From Candidatus Schneewindia gallinarum (GTDB taxonomy: Bacteria; Bacillota; Clostridia; Oscillospirales; Ruminococcaceae): DNA of 64,000 nt. The notes under the pieces are model-generated. The model was not told the origin of the DNA and ran no database searches. It was given only the letters and a program-made list of their open reading frames with translations. A program made the translations under genes and the position numbers. Shown piece by piece: positions 33,681 to 42,847 of the stretch (its first letter is position 1; each line of letters opens with the position of its first letter). The stretch is taken from positions 1 to 64,000 of the forward strand of contig CAJFUF010000027.1 in the NCBI GenBank assembly GCA_904420175.1, read 5' to 3'.

Positions 33681-34694
33681 CTAGTCCTTCACATGAAGGA
33701 TGGGCATTTCTTTAATATATTTTTCCAGGACATCCCGCTTGGGGCACTGCCTGGCGCCCACGTACTGCAGGGCATAGGTGGCGGCGCCGTTGCCCCAGGT
33801 GGCGCAGTCCCACAGGCTTTTGCCCAGGGCCGCTGCCGCAATGAAGCCGGCGTTGAATGCGTCGCCCGCGCCGATGGTGTCCACCACTTCCGCGTCGAAG
33901 GTGGGGCAGTAGAACTCCTCCTCGGCGGAGTAGAGGGACAGGCCGTATTTACCGCTGCGGCTGACCACAATGCGGTCGTCCCGCACAAAACTTTTGGCCG
34001 CGGCCTCCGGGGTGTCCAGCCCGGACAGAGGCATCAGTTCCTCCACACCGGAGCCGAACAGCACATTGGCGCAGTCCACCGCGCGCCGGATCCGGCTGGC
34101 AAACTCGTCCGAGAGGCCGACAGCCTCCAGACGCAGGTTCAAGTCGAAGGAGACGGTGACGCCCTTCTTCCTGCACTTTTCAAGAAAGCTGACAATGGTC
34201 TCAGCCGCAGGATTTTCCCTGAGCATAATACCCGAGGTGTGCACCCAGCCGATTTCATCAATGGCGCTGTCGGGCAGGTCCTCCGGCAGCAGCTGGTGAT
34301 GGGCCGCATTGGAGGTGGGCCAGCAGTACAGGATCCGCTCCTTGTCGGCGCCAACCACGGCGGTGACCAGACAGGTAAACAGCCCTTCCTTACGGGCGAA
34401 GTACTTGCAGTCGACCCCGTCCTCCTCAAATTCCTTTGTTAAAAAGTCGCTGAAAGCGTCCTTGCCGGCGCTTCCTGCAAAGAAGGTTTTCATGCCGAGG
34501 CGCGCAAGGCCGGAGGCGGTGTTGCCAATGGACCCGCCGCTGTACATCTTCGCGCGAAGGGAGCGGTCGGTGGGGGCCTTTTCACCCCGGGCCACCGCTT
34601 CAAGGGCAGCCTTGGACTCGCCGTAGGGGAGAACCATGTCCGGGTTCACATCTCCAAGGGCCATGATATATTTATCGGTTTTTAATTGCAGCAT
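33681..34694 (-). CDS. PfkB-family carbohydrate kinase
   Basis: Ribokinase-like kinase, 337 residues, substrate unknown. SGGSIGNTASGLARLG (52-67) is the first PfkB signature and the catalytic VDTIGAGDAFNAG has GAGD at 275-278. The N terminus carries an insert near 25-48 that is unusual for ribokinase. Downstream of the TrpF-like gene on the same strand, with a terminator-like hairpin between, so the pair is probably expressed at unequal levels. Confidence 0.88.
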   Translation of the reverse strand: MLQLKTDKYIMALGDVNPDMVLPYGESKAALEAVARGEKAPTDRSLRAKMYSGGSIGNTASGLARLGMKTFFAGSAGKDAFSDFLTKEFEEDGVDCKYFARKEGLFTCLVTAVVGADKERILYCWPTSNAAHHQLLPEDLPDSAIDEIGWVHTSGIMLRENPAAETIVSFLEKCRKKGVTVSFDLNLRLEAVGLSDEFASRIRRAVDCANVLFGSGVEELMPLSGLDTPEAAAKSFVRDDRIVVSRSGKYGLSLYSAEEEFYCPTFDAEVVDTIGAGDAFNAGFIAAAALGKSLWDCATWGNGAATYALQYVGARQCPKRDVLEKYIKEMPILHVKD

Positions 34695-34726
34695 GGCGAA
34701 AACTCCATTTCACTCAGAATAAATGG

Positions 34727-34752
34727 AAAAGCGGCGCCGCGTGCGGCGCCTT
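34727..34752 (-). terminator. Hairpin between the TrpF-like and PfkB genes
   Basis: GGCGCCGC (34733-34740) pairs with GCGGCGCC (34743-34750) and is followed by GCTTTT on the minus strand; probably a partial terminator. Confidence 0.65.
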
Positions 34753-34778
34753 TCTTTTCCCTTGCCGCCGGGCACAGC

Positions 34779-35468
34779 TTACAGGCCCAGCTCCTTCGCG
34801 GCAGCCACCGCGTTTTCGCAGAATTTACGGCAAAGCTCGATGTCCTTACCCTCCGGCTCGCCGGGGCGCTTGGGCAGGTTGGTGCGGGTGCAGGAGTCCA
34901 CGCCCCAGGGCTTGACAAAGCGGATGGCATCGGCCACATTGTCGGGGTCAAGGCCGCCGGCGATGATAATCGGGATGTCCACCGCGTCCACAATGGCCTT
35001 GTCCAGGTTCCAGTCGTGGGTCTCGCCCGCTGCGCCGATACCGGGCACATTCTCAGAGTTGGTGTCGAGAATCAGCAGGTCGCAGAACTCCGCATATTTT
35101 TTCGCCATCTCCACAGACTCGGGTCCGCTGACGGGGATGGCCTGCATCACACGGATGCCGGGCACAGCCTTTTTCAGCTCTGCGCACAGCTCGGGGGTGG
35201 CGAAATACTCGTCGCCGCACACGTGCACAATGTCCGGCTTGCAGTAGACGGCCTGGCGGATGCACTCCTCCGGTGTGTCGTCAAGGGTAATCATAACGGA
35301 AGTGGCAACGCCGCGCAGCGCGTCGCAGATTTTTTTGCACATCTCCAGCCCGTCGACGCCCTCGGCGCCCATTTTGGACTTGGGGAAGGTGCCCAGATGG
35401 TCTGCGCCCGCCTTGGCGACCGCAAGTGCTTCTTCAGGGGAACGGACGGTGTAAATCTGTGTAATCAT
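34779..35468 (-). CDS. TrpF-like TIM-barrel protein lacking the catalytic Cys
   Basis: 229 residues, related to phosphoribosylanthranilate isomerase. The Asp of the active site (LLILDTNSE, Asp135), HDWNLD (151-156) and the phosphate-binding IIAGGLDPDNV (168-178) are kept. The catalytic Cys of the usual KICG motif is replaced by Tyr6 (QIYTV), and the VDVSSG phosphate loop reads VDSCTRT (190-196). No tryptophan genes are nearby; a PfkB kinase follows. It probably acts on another phosphorylated sugar, but the reaction is unknown. Confidence 0.82.
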   Translation of the reverse strand: MITQIYTVRSPEEALAVAKAGADHLGTFPKSKMGAEGVDGLEMCKKICDALRGVATSVMITLDDTPEECIRQAVYCKPDIVHVCGDEYFATPELCAELKKAVPGIRVMQAIPVSGPESVEMAKKYAEFCDLLILDTNSENVPGIGAAGETHDWNLDKAIVDAVDIPIIIAGGLDPDNVADAIRFVKPWGVDSCTRTNLPKRPGEPEGKDIELCRKFCENAVAAAKELGL

Positions 35469-35590
35469 GGCAAACTCTCCTTTTTTTGCTGTACTTTTTC
35501 GGCATCTTGGCCTCTGAAATTATCATAGCATAAACCCTGCCGTTCCGATAGGGGGCAAATGCCGTCGATTAGCACAAAGTTTTAAAGATT

Positions 35591-35613
35591 TATTTAGGCA
35601 ACCTGCCTAAATA
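35591..35613. promoter_or_regulatory. Perfect inverted repeat upstream of the TrpF-like gene
   Basis: TATTTAGGCA, ACC, TGCCTAAATA: 10-bp arms with no mismatch. It lies between the divergently arranged ends, about 120 bp upstream of the TrpF-like start and beyond the phoR terminator; a regulator operator is likely, the regulator unknown. Confidence 0.6.
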
Positions 35614-35683
35614 GTGGCCTGCTTTTGTCTTAAATGCACAAATTACTTGCGATAAAATTGGATAAAAAAACGAACAAAAATTG

Positions 35684-35716
35684 CCAAAAAAGGGCGGGCC
35701 CTACGGCCCGCCCTTC
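35684..35716 (-). terminator. Intrinsic terminator of the pst-pho operon
   Basis: AAGGGCGGGCC (35690-35700) pairs with GGCCCGCCCTT (35705-35715); T6 on the minus strand. Confidence 0.9.
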
Positions 35717-35744
35717 GGGATGGACATCCACCGGAAACAGCGGA

Positions 35745-37469
35745 TTATTTTTTCGGGAAACGGATGGAAATGGTGGTTCCCTTGCCAACCGTGCTTTCGA
35801 TGTGGATTTGCCCCTCGTACACATTGGCGATGTGCTTGACGATGGACAGGCCAAGACCCGTTCCGCCTACGCTGCGGCTGCGGCCTTTATCCACCCGGTA
35901 GAACCGCTCGAATATGCGGGGCAGGTGGTTTTCGGCAATGCCGATTCCCGTGTCCGCCACCCGCAGGGTAACGGCGGAGGGCGCATCCTCCACAGTCACG
36001 GTCACACTGCCGTCCGGCACGTTGTATTTCACAGCGTTCTCGACAAGGTTTTTTAACAGCCGCATCAGGTCGTCCTCCTCCATGCACAGCATGGCGTGGT
36101 CGCCCTTCGTCTCGATGGTGACCTGTTTGCTTTCGCTCAGGGGGGCAAGTTCTTCCTTCACGGCCTCGGCCGCGCCCAGCACATCCAGCGGGACAGAGGG
36201 TGCGGCTGCCGGCTGCTCCTCCAGGGAGGCCAGCTTTAAAATGTCGTCAATAATGGCCGAAAGCCGGTCCGATTCGGCCAGAATGCGGTTCAGATAGTCC
36301 TCGCGCTGGACTTCGTCCGCCACGAGGCCGGAGTTGAGCAGCTCCGCAAAGCCGCGGATGGAGGTGACCGGTGTTTTCAGTTCGTGGCTTGCATTGGAGA
36401 CGAATTCCGCACGCATTTTTTCAGCGGTGCGGTCCTTGGTCACATCGCTGAACAGCAGCAGGGCGCCGTTTTGCAGCCAGTGGTGGTTCAGGGGCGTGAC
36501 GGAGACGGAGTAGATGGTCTGCCCCCCGTCGGCGGCCATGTCAAACAGGGAGGAGATCCCCTTTTTCACGCAGGCCTCCACCGCAGTCAGCAGGCGGGCC
36601 TGGTGGGTTAAATCGAACAGGAACAGCCGGTTCTTGTCCGCCCCCTCCGGTGCGGGAAGCAGGTGCCGTGCCGTGTCGTTTTCATGGATAATGCGGTACT
36701 CCTTATCCGTAACAATCAGCCCCTGGCGCATGCTGTTTAACAGCAGCTCCAGCTTGCTTTTTTCCGTCTCAATTTCTTTAAAGGATTCCTCAATGCTGTC
36801 CGCCATGCGGTTGACGCTGCGCACAAAAGGCACCAGCTCGTCATACCGGGTGTCGGGCAGGCGCTTCTCATACTCCCCGTTTTCAATGAAGCGCAATTCC
36901 TCACTGACTTCGCCCAGCGGCCGGATAGCGGAGCGGGCCACGCTGTCCGACAGGATAAAGGCAATAATCAGTGCCACCACAAGGCAGGCAATCAGCGGCA
37001 GCAGCAGGCTTAACAGGTAGGAGTCCAGCGTGGATACGGCCACCGCCGCACGCAGCACGCTGCCTGCGGTGGTGCGGTATGCCACATACAGCATGCTGCG
37101 CCCCGTTGTCTCGCTGTAGCGTTTGCTGACGGCGCTGCCGTTCTGGAATGCGCCTGTGACCTCCTCCCTGGAAAGATGGTTTTCCAGGGTCTCCGCATCT
37201 GTGGCGGAATCGCCCAGCACAGCGCCGCTTTCATCAATCAGCGTAAAGCGGATGCCGGGGTTCAGCGCCGCCAAGTCGTCGCAGAACTGTTCCCCGTTTT
37301 GCAGGTCGGCCGGGTCGGCAGTCTCCCCGACGGTTTTTAACAGCGCGGTATACTCGGCCGTCAGTGCGTTCTCATTGTTAACCATCAGGACGGCGGCGAT
37401 GATGAAGCCCGCCGCCAGAATAAATACGGTGAACAGCGCGCACAGCCGGATAAAAACTGATTTTCTCAT
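35745..37469 (-). CDS. phoR: Phosphate sensor histidine kinase PhoR
   Basis: Membrane histidine kinase, 574 residues. Transmembrane helices at about 9-30 and 150-174 frame an extracellular sensor domain; HAMP (about 175-230), PAS (about 240-345), HisKA with phospho-acceptor His362 (SNASHELKTP) and HATPase_c with N and G boxes (LVENAVKYN, DTGIGI, GGTGLGLSIVK) follow. It phosphorylates the adjacent PhoP when phosphate is short. Separated from phoP by 12 bases. Confidence 0.94.
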   Translation of the reverse strand: MRKSVFIRLCALFTVFILAAGFIIAAVLMVNNENALTAEYTALLKTVGETADPADLQNGEQFCDDLAALNPGIRFTLIDESGAVLGDSATDAETLENHLSREEVTGAFQNGSAVSKRYSETTGRSMLYVAYRTTAGSVLRAAVAVSTLDSYLLSLLLPLIACLVVALIIAFILSDSVARSAIRPLGEVSEELRFIENGEYEKRLPDTRYDELVPFVRSVNRMADSIEESFKEIETEKSKLELLLNSMRQGLIVTDKEYRIIHENDTARHLLPAPEGADKNRLFLFDLTHQARLLTAVEACVKKGISSLFDMAADGGQTIYSVSVTPLNHHWLQNGALLLFSDVTKDRTAEKMRAEFVSNASHELKTPVTSIRGFAELLNSGLVADEVQREDYLNRILAESDRLSAIIDDILKLASLEEQPAAAPSVPLDVLGAAEAVKEELAPLSESKQVTIETKGDHAMLCMEEDDLMRLLKNLVENAVKYNVPDGSVTVTVEDAPSAVTLRVADTGIGIAENHLPRIFERFYRVDKGRSRSVGGTGLGLSIVKHIANVYEGQIHIESTVGKGTTISIRFPKK

Positions 37470-37481
37470 TGCGTTCTTCCT

Positions 37482-38162
37482 CTACTTGATAAGATAGCCC
37501 ACGCCCCGGACGGTGGTGATATACTTGGGATGATCCGCACTGTCGGACAGCTTTTTACGCAGGGTTTTGATGTGCATGTCAAGGGTGCGGCTCTCCCCCT
37601 CGAAGTCGAAGCCCCATACGCGGCCCAGCAGCTCCTCCCTGGTTACCACGCGCCCCTCGTTCTCCATCAGCAGTTTCAGCAGCTGGAACTCCTTCAGCGT
37701 CAGCTCCACCGGCTGGCCGTCCTTTGTCACCTCGTGCTTTTCCGCATCAAGCTGCAGATCCCCGTGGACAAGCGGACCGGTTGCGGGCCGGTCCCCGCGG
37801 CGCAGGGCGGCGCGTACCCGGGCGCTGAGCTCCAGCACGCCAAAGGGCTTGGTAATGTAGTCGTCCGCACCGCTGTCAAGGCCGAAAACCTTGTCCGTCT
37901 CGGCGGACTTCGCGGTAATGAGGATGACGGGCACCAGTGCGGTGGACGGGATGGCCTTCAGCTTTTTCAGCGCGTCGGTGCCGGACATGCCGGGCAGCAT
38001 GACGTCGAGCAGAATCAGGTCAGGAAGCTTGTCAAGGCAGGCCTCCAGCAGTTCCTCCGCGGTTTCAAAGCATACCACCGCATACCCGAAGGAGGTCAAC
38101 GTGCAGGAAATCAGCTCCCTGATATTCTCCTCATCGTCAACGACATAAATCAGTGTGGACAT
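37482..38162 (-). CDS. phoP: Phosphate response regulator PhoP (PhoB type)
   Basis: OmpR-family regulator, 226 residues. Receiver domain 1-120 with acidic pocket Asp9/Asp10, phospho-acceptor Asp53 (LILLDVMLPG) and Lys near 103; winged-helix DNA-binding domain 130-226 (DMHIKTLRKKLS). Likely to bind the PHO box in front of pstS. ATG 38162 follows GAGGGGG. Confidence 0.94.
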   Translation of the reverse strand: MSTLIYVVDDEENIRELISCTLTSFGYAVVCFETAEELLEACLDKLPDLILLDVMLPGMSGTDALKKLKAIPSTALVPVILITAKSAETDKVFGLDSGADDYITKPFGVLELSARVRAALRRGDRPATGPLVHGDLQLDAEKHEVTKDGQPVELTLKEFQLLKLLMENEGRVVTREELLGRVWGFDFEGESRTLDMHIKTLRKKLSDSADHPKYITTVRGVGYLIK

Positions 38163-38205
38163 GTGTTTTGGTTCCCCCTCTCTGCCGGGGCGGCCGGCAG
38201 CTTGT

Positions 38206-38865
38206 TTACAGTATTCTGGTCTGTTTATGGATGCCGGTCTCGTAAAATTCCACCCACTCGCAGATGTTGACGGCATGATCGCCGATCCGCTCAAGATATT
38301 TTGCAATCATCATGGCATTGATAACCTCGTCCGCCCGGGCAGACTGTTCCTTCAGGATGCCGATAAGCTCCGTCTTTACCACCTCGAACAGATGGTCGAT
38401 TTTATCGTCCATGGCGATGATCCGACGTGCGTTTTCCAAGTCAACGCTGACGAAGGAGCCCACCGCCTCACTGACCATGACAACGGCAATGCGGGCCATC
38501 TCGGGGATGTGGTGGGCCAGCTCGCTGATGCTGCCCGACTCCTCCCTGAGGGCGAGGTCCGCAATGTCTGCCGCCTGGTCGCCGATCCGCTCCATATCCG
38601 TGATCATCTTAATGGCGGTAGAAATGGCACGCAGGTCCTTTGCAACCGGCTGCTGACGCAGCAGAAGCCGCAGGCAGCGCGCCTCAATGCTGCGCTCCAA
38701 GTCGTCCACCTGCCGGTCGGCGGCAATCGCCTCCTCCGCCAGATACCGGCCGCCCGGCTCCAGCGCTTTCACCGACTTGGCAATGGCATCCTCCACAAGG
38801 GCGCCCATCTTCACAAGCTCCCCGTGCAGGGCGTTCAGTTCCTTATCAAACGATGTTCTGGTCAT
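38206..38865 (-). CDS. phoU: Phosphate transport regulator PhoU
   Basis: Two-repeat helical bundle protein, 219 residues, that links the Pst transporter to PhoR signalling and limits phosphate uptake. Metal-binding motifs DMERIGDQAADI and KYLERIGDHAVNI mark the repeats. ATG 38865 is chosen because GGAGG at 38877-38881 is 11 bases away; the upstream ATG at 38874 is only two bases from it. Confidence 0.95.
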   Translation of the reverse strand: MTRTSFDKELNALHGELVKMGALVEDAIAKSVKALEPGGRYLAEEAIAADRQVDDLERSIEARCLRLLLRQQPVAKDLRAISTAIKMITDMERIGDQAADIADLALREESGSISELAHHIPEMARIAVVMVSEAVGSFVSVDLENARRIIAMDDKIDHLFEVVKTELIGILKEQSARADEVINAMMIAKYLERIGDHAVNICEWVEFYETGIHKQTRIL

Positions 38866-38926
38866 GGACCCCATGACCTCCTTTCTTTATTGTAGCCTGC
38901 CGCGGGCAGATTGTAAACCGCGGAAA

Positions 38927-39679
38927 TCAACCGAACCGTCCGGTGATGTACTCCTCGGTTTTCTGCTCCTTCGGGTTGGAGAAAATCTCCTCGGTGTCGC
39001 CCATCTCAATTAACTCACCCAGCAGGAAAAAGGCGGTTTTATCCGAGATACGGGCAGCCTGCTGCATGTTATGGGTGACGATGATAACAGTGTACTGCTC
39101 CTTCAGCTCACTCATCAAGTCCTCAATTTTCAGGGTGGAGATGGGGTCGAGGGCGCTGGTGGGCTCATCCATCAGGATCACCTCGGGGTGGACGGCCAGC
39201 GCCCGTGCGATGCACAGCCGCTGCTGCTGGCCGCCGGACAGGCCGAGGGCGGATTTTTTTAAGCGGTCCTTACACTCATCCCAGATGGCGGCGCCCTTCA
39301 GGCTTTGCTCCACCAGCTCGTCCAGCGCGCTTTTTTTGCGGATGCCGTGGGTTCTGGGGCCGTAGGCCACATTATCGTAAATGCTCATGGGGAAGGGGTT
39401 GGGCTTTTGGAACACCATGCCGACGCGCTTGCGCAGCTCGGTCACGTCCACATCCTTGTAGACGTCCTTCCCGTCAAGGGTGATGCTTCCCGTGACGCGG
39501 CATCCCTCCACCAAATCGTTCATGCGGTTGATGCTTTTTAACAGCGTGGATTTGCCGCAGCCGGACGGGCCGATTAACGCGGTGATTTCCTTTTCCTTGA
39601 AAGACATGTTAATGTTTTTCAGCGCCTTGAAATCGCCGTAGAACAAATCCACGTTTTTCACATCGATTTTTGTATTCAT
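38927..39679 (-). CDS. pstB: Phosphate ABC transporter ATPase PstB
   Basis: 250-residue ATPase. Walker [10 protein letters not shown] near 37-45, the PstB-typical Q-loop ([15 protein letters not shown]), LSGGQQQR signature and [12 protein letters not shown] Walker B. Downstream of pstA by 20 bases. Confidence 0.98.
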   Translation of the reverse strand: MNTKIDVKNVDLFYGDFKALKNINMSFKEKEITALIGPSGCGKSTLLKSINRMNDLVEGCRVTGSITLDGKDVYKDVDVTELRKRVGMVFQKPNPFPMSIYDNVAYGPRTHGIRKKSALDELVEQSLKGAAIWDECKDRLKKSALGLSGGQQQRLCIARALAVHPEVILMDEPTSALDPISTLKIEDLMSELKEQYTVIIVTHNMQQAARISDKTAFFLLGELIEMGDTEEIFSNPKEQKTEEYITGRFG

Positions 39680-39699
39680 AGCGGGTTACGCTCCGTTCT

Positions 39700-40566
39700 C
39701 TAAAATTTCTTCTGCAGCTTTTTCGCCACAAAGGAGGCCAGCAGGTTAATCAGCAGCACGGTGACAAGCAGCACCACGGCGGTGGCGTAGGACTCGTTGA
39801 CGTGCAGCCCCTCGTTGGACAGCAGGTACATGTGGATGGCAAGCGTCCGGCCGGCGCCAAACAGGCCGGAGGCCACCTTGGTGATGGAGCCGGCGGTGAA
39901 GATCAGGGCCGCTGTCTCACCCACCACACGGCCGATAGCCAGGATAATGCCCGCCAGAATGCCGGGAATGGCGCTGGGAAGCACCACGCGGAACACGGTG
40001 CGCAGCTTGCCGGCGCCAAGGCCGAAGCTGCCCTCCCTAAAGGAGTCCGGCACGCTTTTCAGCGCCTCCTCCGTGGAGCGGATAACCAGCGGCAGGATCA
40101 TGATACCCACTGTGAAGCTGCCGGACATCATGGAGTAGCCCCAGCCCAGTGCGTTGTTGAAGAAGATGAAACCGAACAGGCCGTAGACAATGGAGGGAAT
40201 ACCGGACAGCGTCTCGGTGGTCAGACGGATAATCCGCACCACCCGGTTGCCGCGCTTTGCATATTCTACGAGGTAGATGGCGGCAAAAATACCAATCGGC
40301 ACCCCGATAAGCAGGGCCATGCCCACAATATTAAGCGTGTTGATAATGGCGAATACCACAGAACAGTTGTCGGAGGTGTATTCCCATTCAAACAGGGACG
40401 GGGTCAAATAGGGGATGCCGTTTACCAGGATGTGAATGACAATGAAGGCCAAAATGGCCACCGTCAGCAGCATGGCCGCCCACACCAGCAGAAAGGCCAG
40501 CAGGGAAAAGGGATGGCGCAGACGGGCGCGGAAGCCGTCACGGAATTTATTGACAGCGGTTTTCAT
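39700..40566 (-). CDS. pstA: Phosphate ABC transporter permease PstA
   Basis: 288-residue inner-membrane permease with six hydrophobic helices and the EAA-type loop (EALKSVPDSFREGSFGLGAGKLRTV). It begins seven bases after pstC. Confidence 0.97.
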   Translation of the reverse strand: MKTAVNKFRDGFRARLRHPFSLLAFLLVWAAMLLTVAILAFIVIHILVNGIPYLTPSLFEWEYTSDNCSVVFAIINTLNIVGMALLIGVPIGIFAAIYLVEYAKRGNRVVRIIRLTTETLSGIPSIVYGLFGFIFFNNALGWGYSMMSGSFTVGIMILPLVIRSTEEALKSVPDSFREGSFGLGAGKLRTVFRVVLPSAIPGILAGIILAIGRVVGETAALIFTAGSITKVASGLFGAGRTLAIHMYLLSNEGLHVNESYATAVVLLVTVLLINLLASFVAKKLQKKF

Positions 40567-40573
40567 GGTTCCA

Positions 40574-41440
40574 TCAGGCCTCCTTCTTTCTGTTCTGCAG
40601 CGCAGACAGGGAGAAATTGAGAATCAGGATAAACACAAACAGCACCACGCCTGTGGCGATCAGCGCCTCCTGATGCAATCCCTCCGAGTAGCCCATCTCA
40701 AGCACAATGTTGGCTGTCATGGTACGGATACCCTGCAGGATGTCCGCCGTCAGACGGGGCTGGTTGCCCGCAATCATAATCACGGCCATGGTCTCGCCGA
40801 TGGCGCGGCCGATTCCCAGCACCACGGCGGCAAGCACGCCGGACCTGGCGGCAGGGAAGATGACCTTGAAGCAGGTACGCTCATGCGTTGCCCCCAGCGC
40901 CAGCGACCCTTCATAATACATGTCGGGCACGGCCCGAAGCGCCGACTCGCTGATGCCGATGACGGTGGGCAGAATCATGATGCCAAGCAGCAGCGACGCA
41001 GTCAGGATACTTTTACCCGGGCCGCCGATGTGCTCGCGCACGAAGGGCACCATGACCACCACGCCGAAAAAGCCGTAAATGATGGAGGGGATACCGGCCA
41101 GCAGGTTGACCATGGGCTTCAGGAATTTATACAGCCACGCGGGGCAGAACCGGGCCATAAAGATGGCGCACAGCAGGCCGATGGGCACACCCACCAGAAT
41201 GGCGCCTGCCGTGACATACAGGCTGCCCACAATCATGGGCAGAATTCCAAAGGAGGGGGGCACATCGGTGGGCTTCCACGACGTACCGCCGAGGAAGTCG
41301 AACACGCCGATTTCCGCAATGGCGGGAACGCCCCGGGCGAACATGAAAATGCAAATCAGCGCGACGGCAATGATACTGGCGAGGGCGCTGATGAAAAACA
41401 CGCCCTGCATGCCTTTTTCCATTAGTTTTTTACGTTTCAT
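40574..41440 (-). CDS. pstC: Phosphate ABC transporter permease PstC
   Basis: 288-residue permease, six hydrophobic helices, EAA loop (SALRAVPDMYYEGSLALGATHERT). GGAGG precedes the ATG. Preceded by an attenuator-like hairpin that would lower expression relative to pstS. Confidence 0.97.
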   Translation of the reverse strand: MKRKKLMEKGMQGVFFISALASIIAVALICIFMFARGVPAIAEIGVFDFLGGTSWKPTDVPPSFGILPMIVGSLYVTAGAILVGVPIGLLCAIFMARFCPAWLYKFLKPMVNLLAGIPSIIYGFFGVVVMVPFVREHIGGPGKSILTASLLLGIMILPTVIGISESALRAVPDMYYEGSLALGATHERTCFKVIFPAARSGVLAAVVLGIGRAIGETMAVIMIAGNQPRLTADILQGIRTMTANIVLEMGYSEGLHQEALIATGVVLFVFILILNFSLSALQNRKKEA

Positions 41441-41458
41441 AATTTCCTCCGGACAGCC

Positions 41459-41480
41459 AAAAAGGCGGCTGTACGCCGCC
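41459..41480 (-). terminator. Attenuator between pstS and pstC
   Basis: GGCGGC (41464-41469) pairs with GCCGCC (41475-41480) and is followed on the minus strand by T5. The rest of 41481-41641 holds no recognised feature. Confidence 0.75.
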
Positions 41481-41641
41481 CTCGGACAGGGAAAGACCGC
41501 CTGGCTGTTTCGTTATGTAGTATGAGGTAAAGGAAGTAAAATCTCAATTAAAGAGGCACGAAAGAGAGAACCGGCGGGGAGTCTTGCCGCAGTCCGAAGG
41601 GCACGCACGCTGCTGCCGTTCCGGCTGTAATAAATTACACC

Positions 41642-42547
41642 TTATTTGGCGTCGCTCCACTTGGTGGTTTCGCCGGTGTAGATGGCTCTGATTCCATCGG
41701 TGGTCAAAGCGGTGATGGTGTTGGCGTTGTTTACAACAACCGCGATACCGTCGATGGCAAGCTTGGTCTCAATCAGGTCGGGGGCCTCGGTGTCCTTCAG
41801 CTCTCTGGAGGCGATACCGATCTGCGCGTTGCCGCTGATGGCATCTTTGATACCGGTGCTGCTGTCGGAAGTGTTCAGCTCGACCGTGACGTTGGTGTTT
41901 ACTTTCTCGTAGGCCTCAATCAGCTTCTCCATCACAGGGGATACGGAGGAGGAACCGGAAATCAGCACATTGCCGGTGGCATCGGAAGCGGTGTAGCTTT
42001 CCGCGTTGTCAACAGTGGGGATGTACTTTTCGTCCTCAACAACCTTCTGGCCCTCAGCACTCATGCAGAAGTTGATGAAATCCTGGGTCGCCGCATCGGG
42101 GTTTTTGCCGGTTACCATTAAGAAGGGACGGGACAGGGCGTAATTGCCGGCCTTGATGTTCTCAACCGTGGCTTCCACGCCGTCCACTGTAACCGCTTTC
42201 ACGGTGTCATTTAAAGAACCGAGAGAGATGTAACCGATGGCGTAGGGGTTGCCGGCCACAGACTGCATCACAAGGTTGGTGGAGTTAACGGTCTCCGCAT
42301 TCTCGGTGGTCATGTCGACAGTGGTGTCGCCATCCTCGACCTCCACACCGGTCAGCTCAATAAAAGCGGAGCGGGTGCCGGAGCCATCCTCACGGGAGAC
42401 AACGGTGATGTCCTTGCTGGTATCAAATTCAGCCGCCGTGCTGCCGGAGCCGGAATCGGAACCGCCGGCGGACTCTCCGCCGCCGCAGGCAGTCAGTGCC
42501 ATCGCGCCGATGGCGAGGACTAATAAAAGACTAATGACTTTTTTCAT
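41642..42547 (-). CDS. pstS: Phosphate-binding lipoprotein PstS
   Basis: Extracellular high-affinity phosphate receptor, 301 residues. Signal peptide with lipobox LTAC (Cys21), a Gly/Ser linker, then repeated ligand-binding elements (VVSREDGSGTRSAF, and ISGSSSVSPVMEKL) that supply phosphate contacts. First gene of pst-pho operon, preceded by a PHO box. Confidence 0.96.
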   Translation of the reverse strand: MKKVISLLLVLAIGAMALTACGGGESAGGSDSGSGSTAAEFDTSKDITVVSREDGSGTRSAFIELTGVEVEDGDTTVDMTTENAETVNSTNLVMQSVAGNPYAIGYISLGSLNDTVKAVTVDGVEATVENIKAGNYALSRPFLMVTGKNPDAATQDFINFCMSAEGQKVVEDEKYIPTVDNAESYTASDATGNVLISGSSSVSPVMEKLIEAYEKVNTNVTVELNTSDSSTGIKDAISGNAQIGIASRELKDTEAPDLIETKLAIDGIAVVVNNANTITALTTDGIRAIYTGETTKWSDAK

Positions 42548-42592
42548 GTTCTCTTAACACTCCTATGTTTCTCAGATTGCTTTTGCTCTTAT

Positions 42593-42658
42593 AGGATACC
42601 GCCGCCGCCTGGTGCAGGAAACCAAAGTGCAGTAAAAAACATGTAAAGAGTGTGTAAA
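42593..42658 (-). promoter_or_regulatory. pstS promoter region with PHO box
   Basis: On the minus strand TTTACA (42653-42658), TTTACA (42642-42647) and TTTACT (42631-42636) repeat at exact 11-bp intervals, the pattern bound by PhoP dimers in Firmicutes. A -10-like TATCCT lies at 42593-42598. The rest of the gap to 42847 shows nothing else except a TATAAT at 42777-42782 for the divergent gene. Confidence 0.82.
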
Positions 42659-42847
42659 GCGCCGCCCGGAACAGGCGGTACGCCGCGTCACCCGGGCCGC
42701 AAGCGCCGAAGAAGAAAAGCGCGCCCCCAAAGGGGAAACATGCCGTGCAGGATGGATTCTGCAACAGCCGGCATGTTATAATAGTACCAAGGAAACAGGC
42801 GCCACGGCTTTGCAGCCCGGGCGCCGGACCAACAGGAGGGGAAGGAA

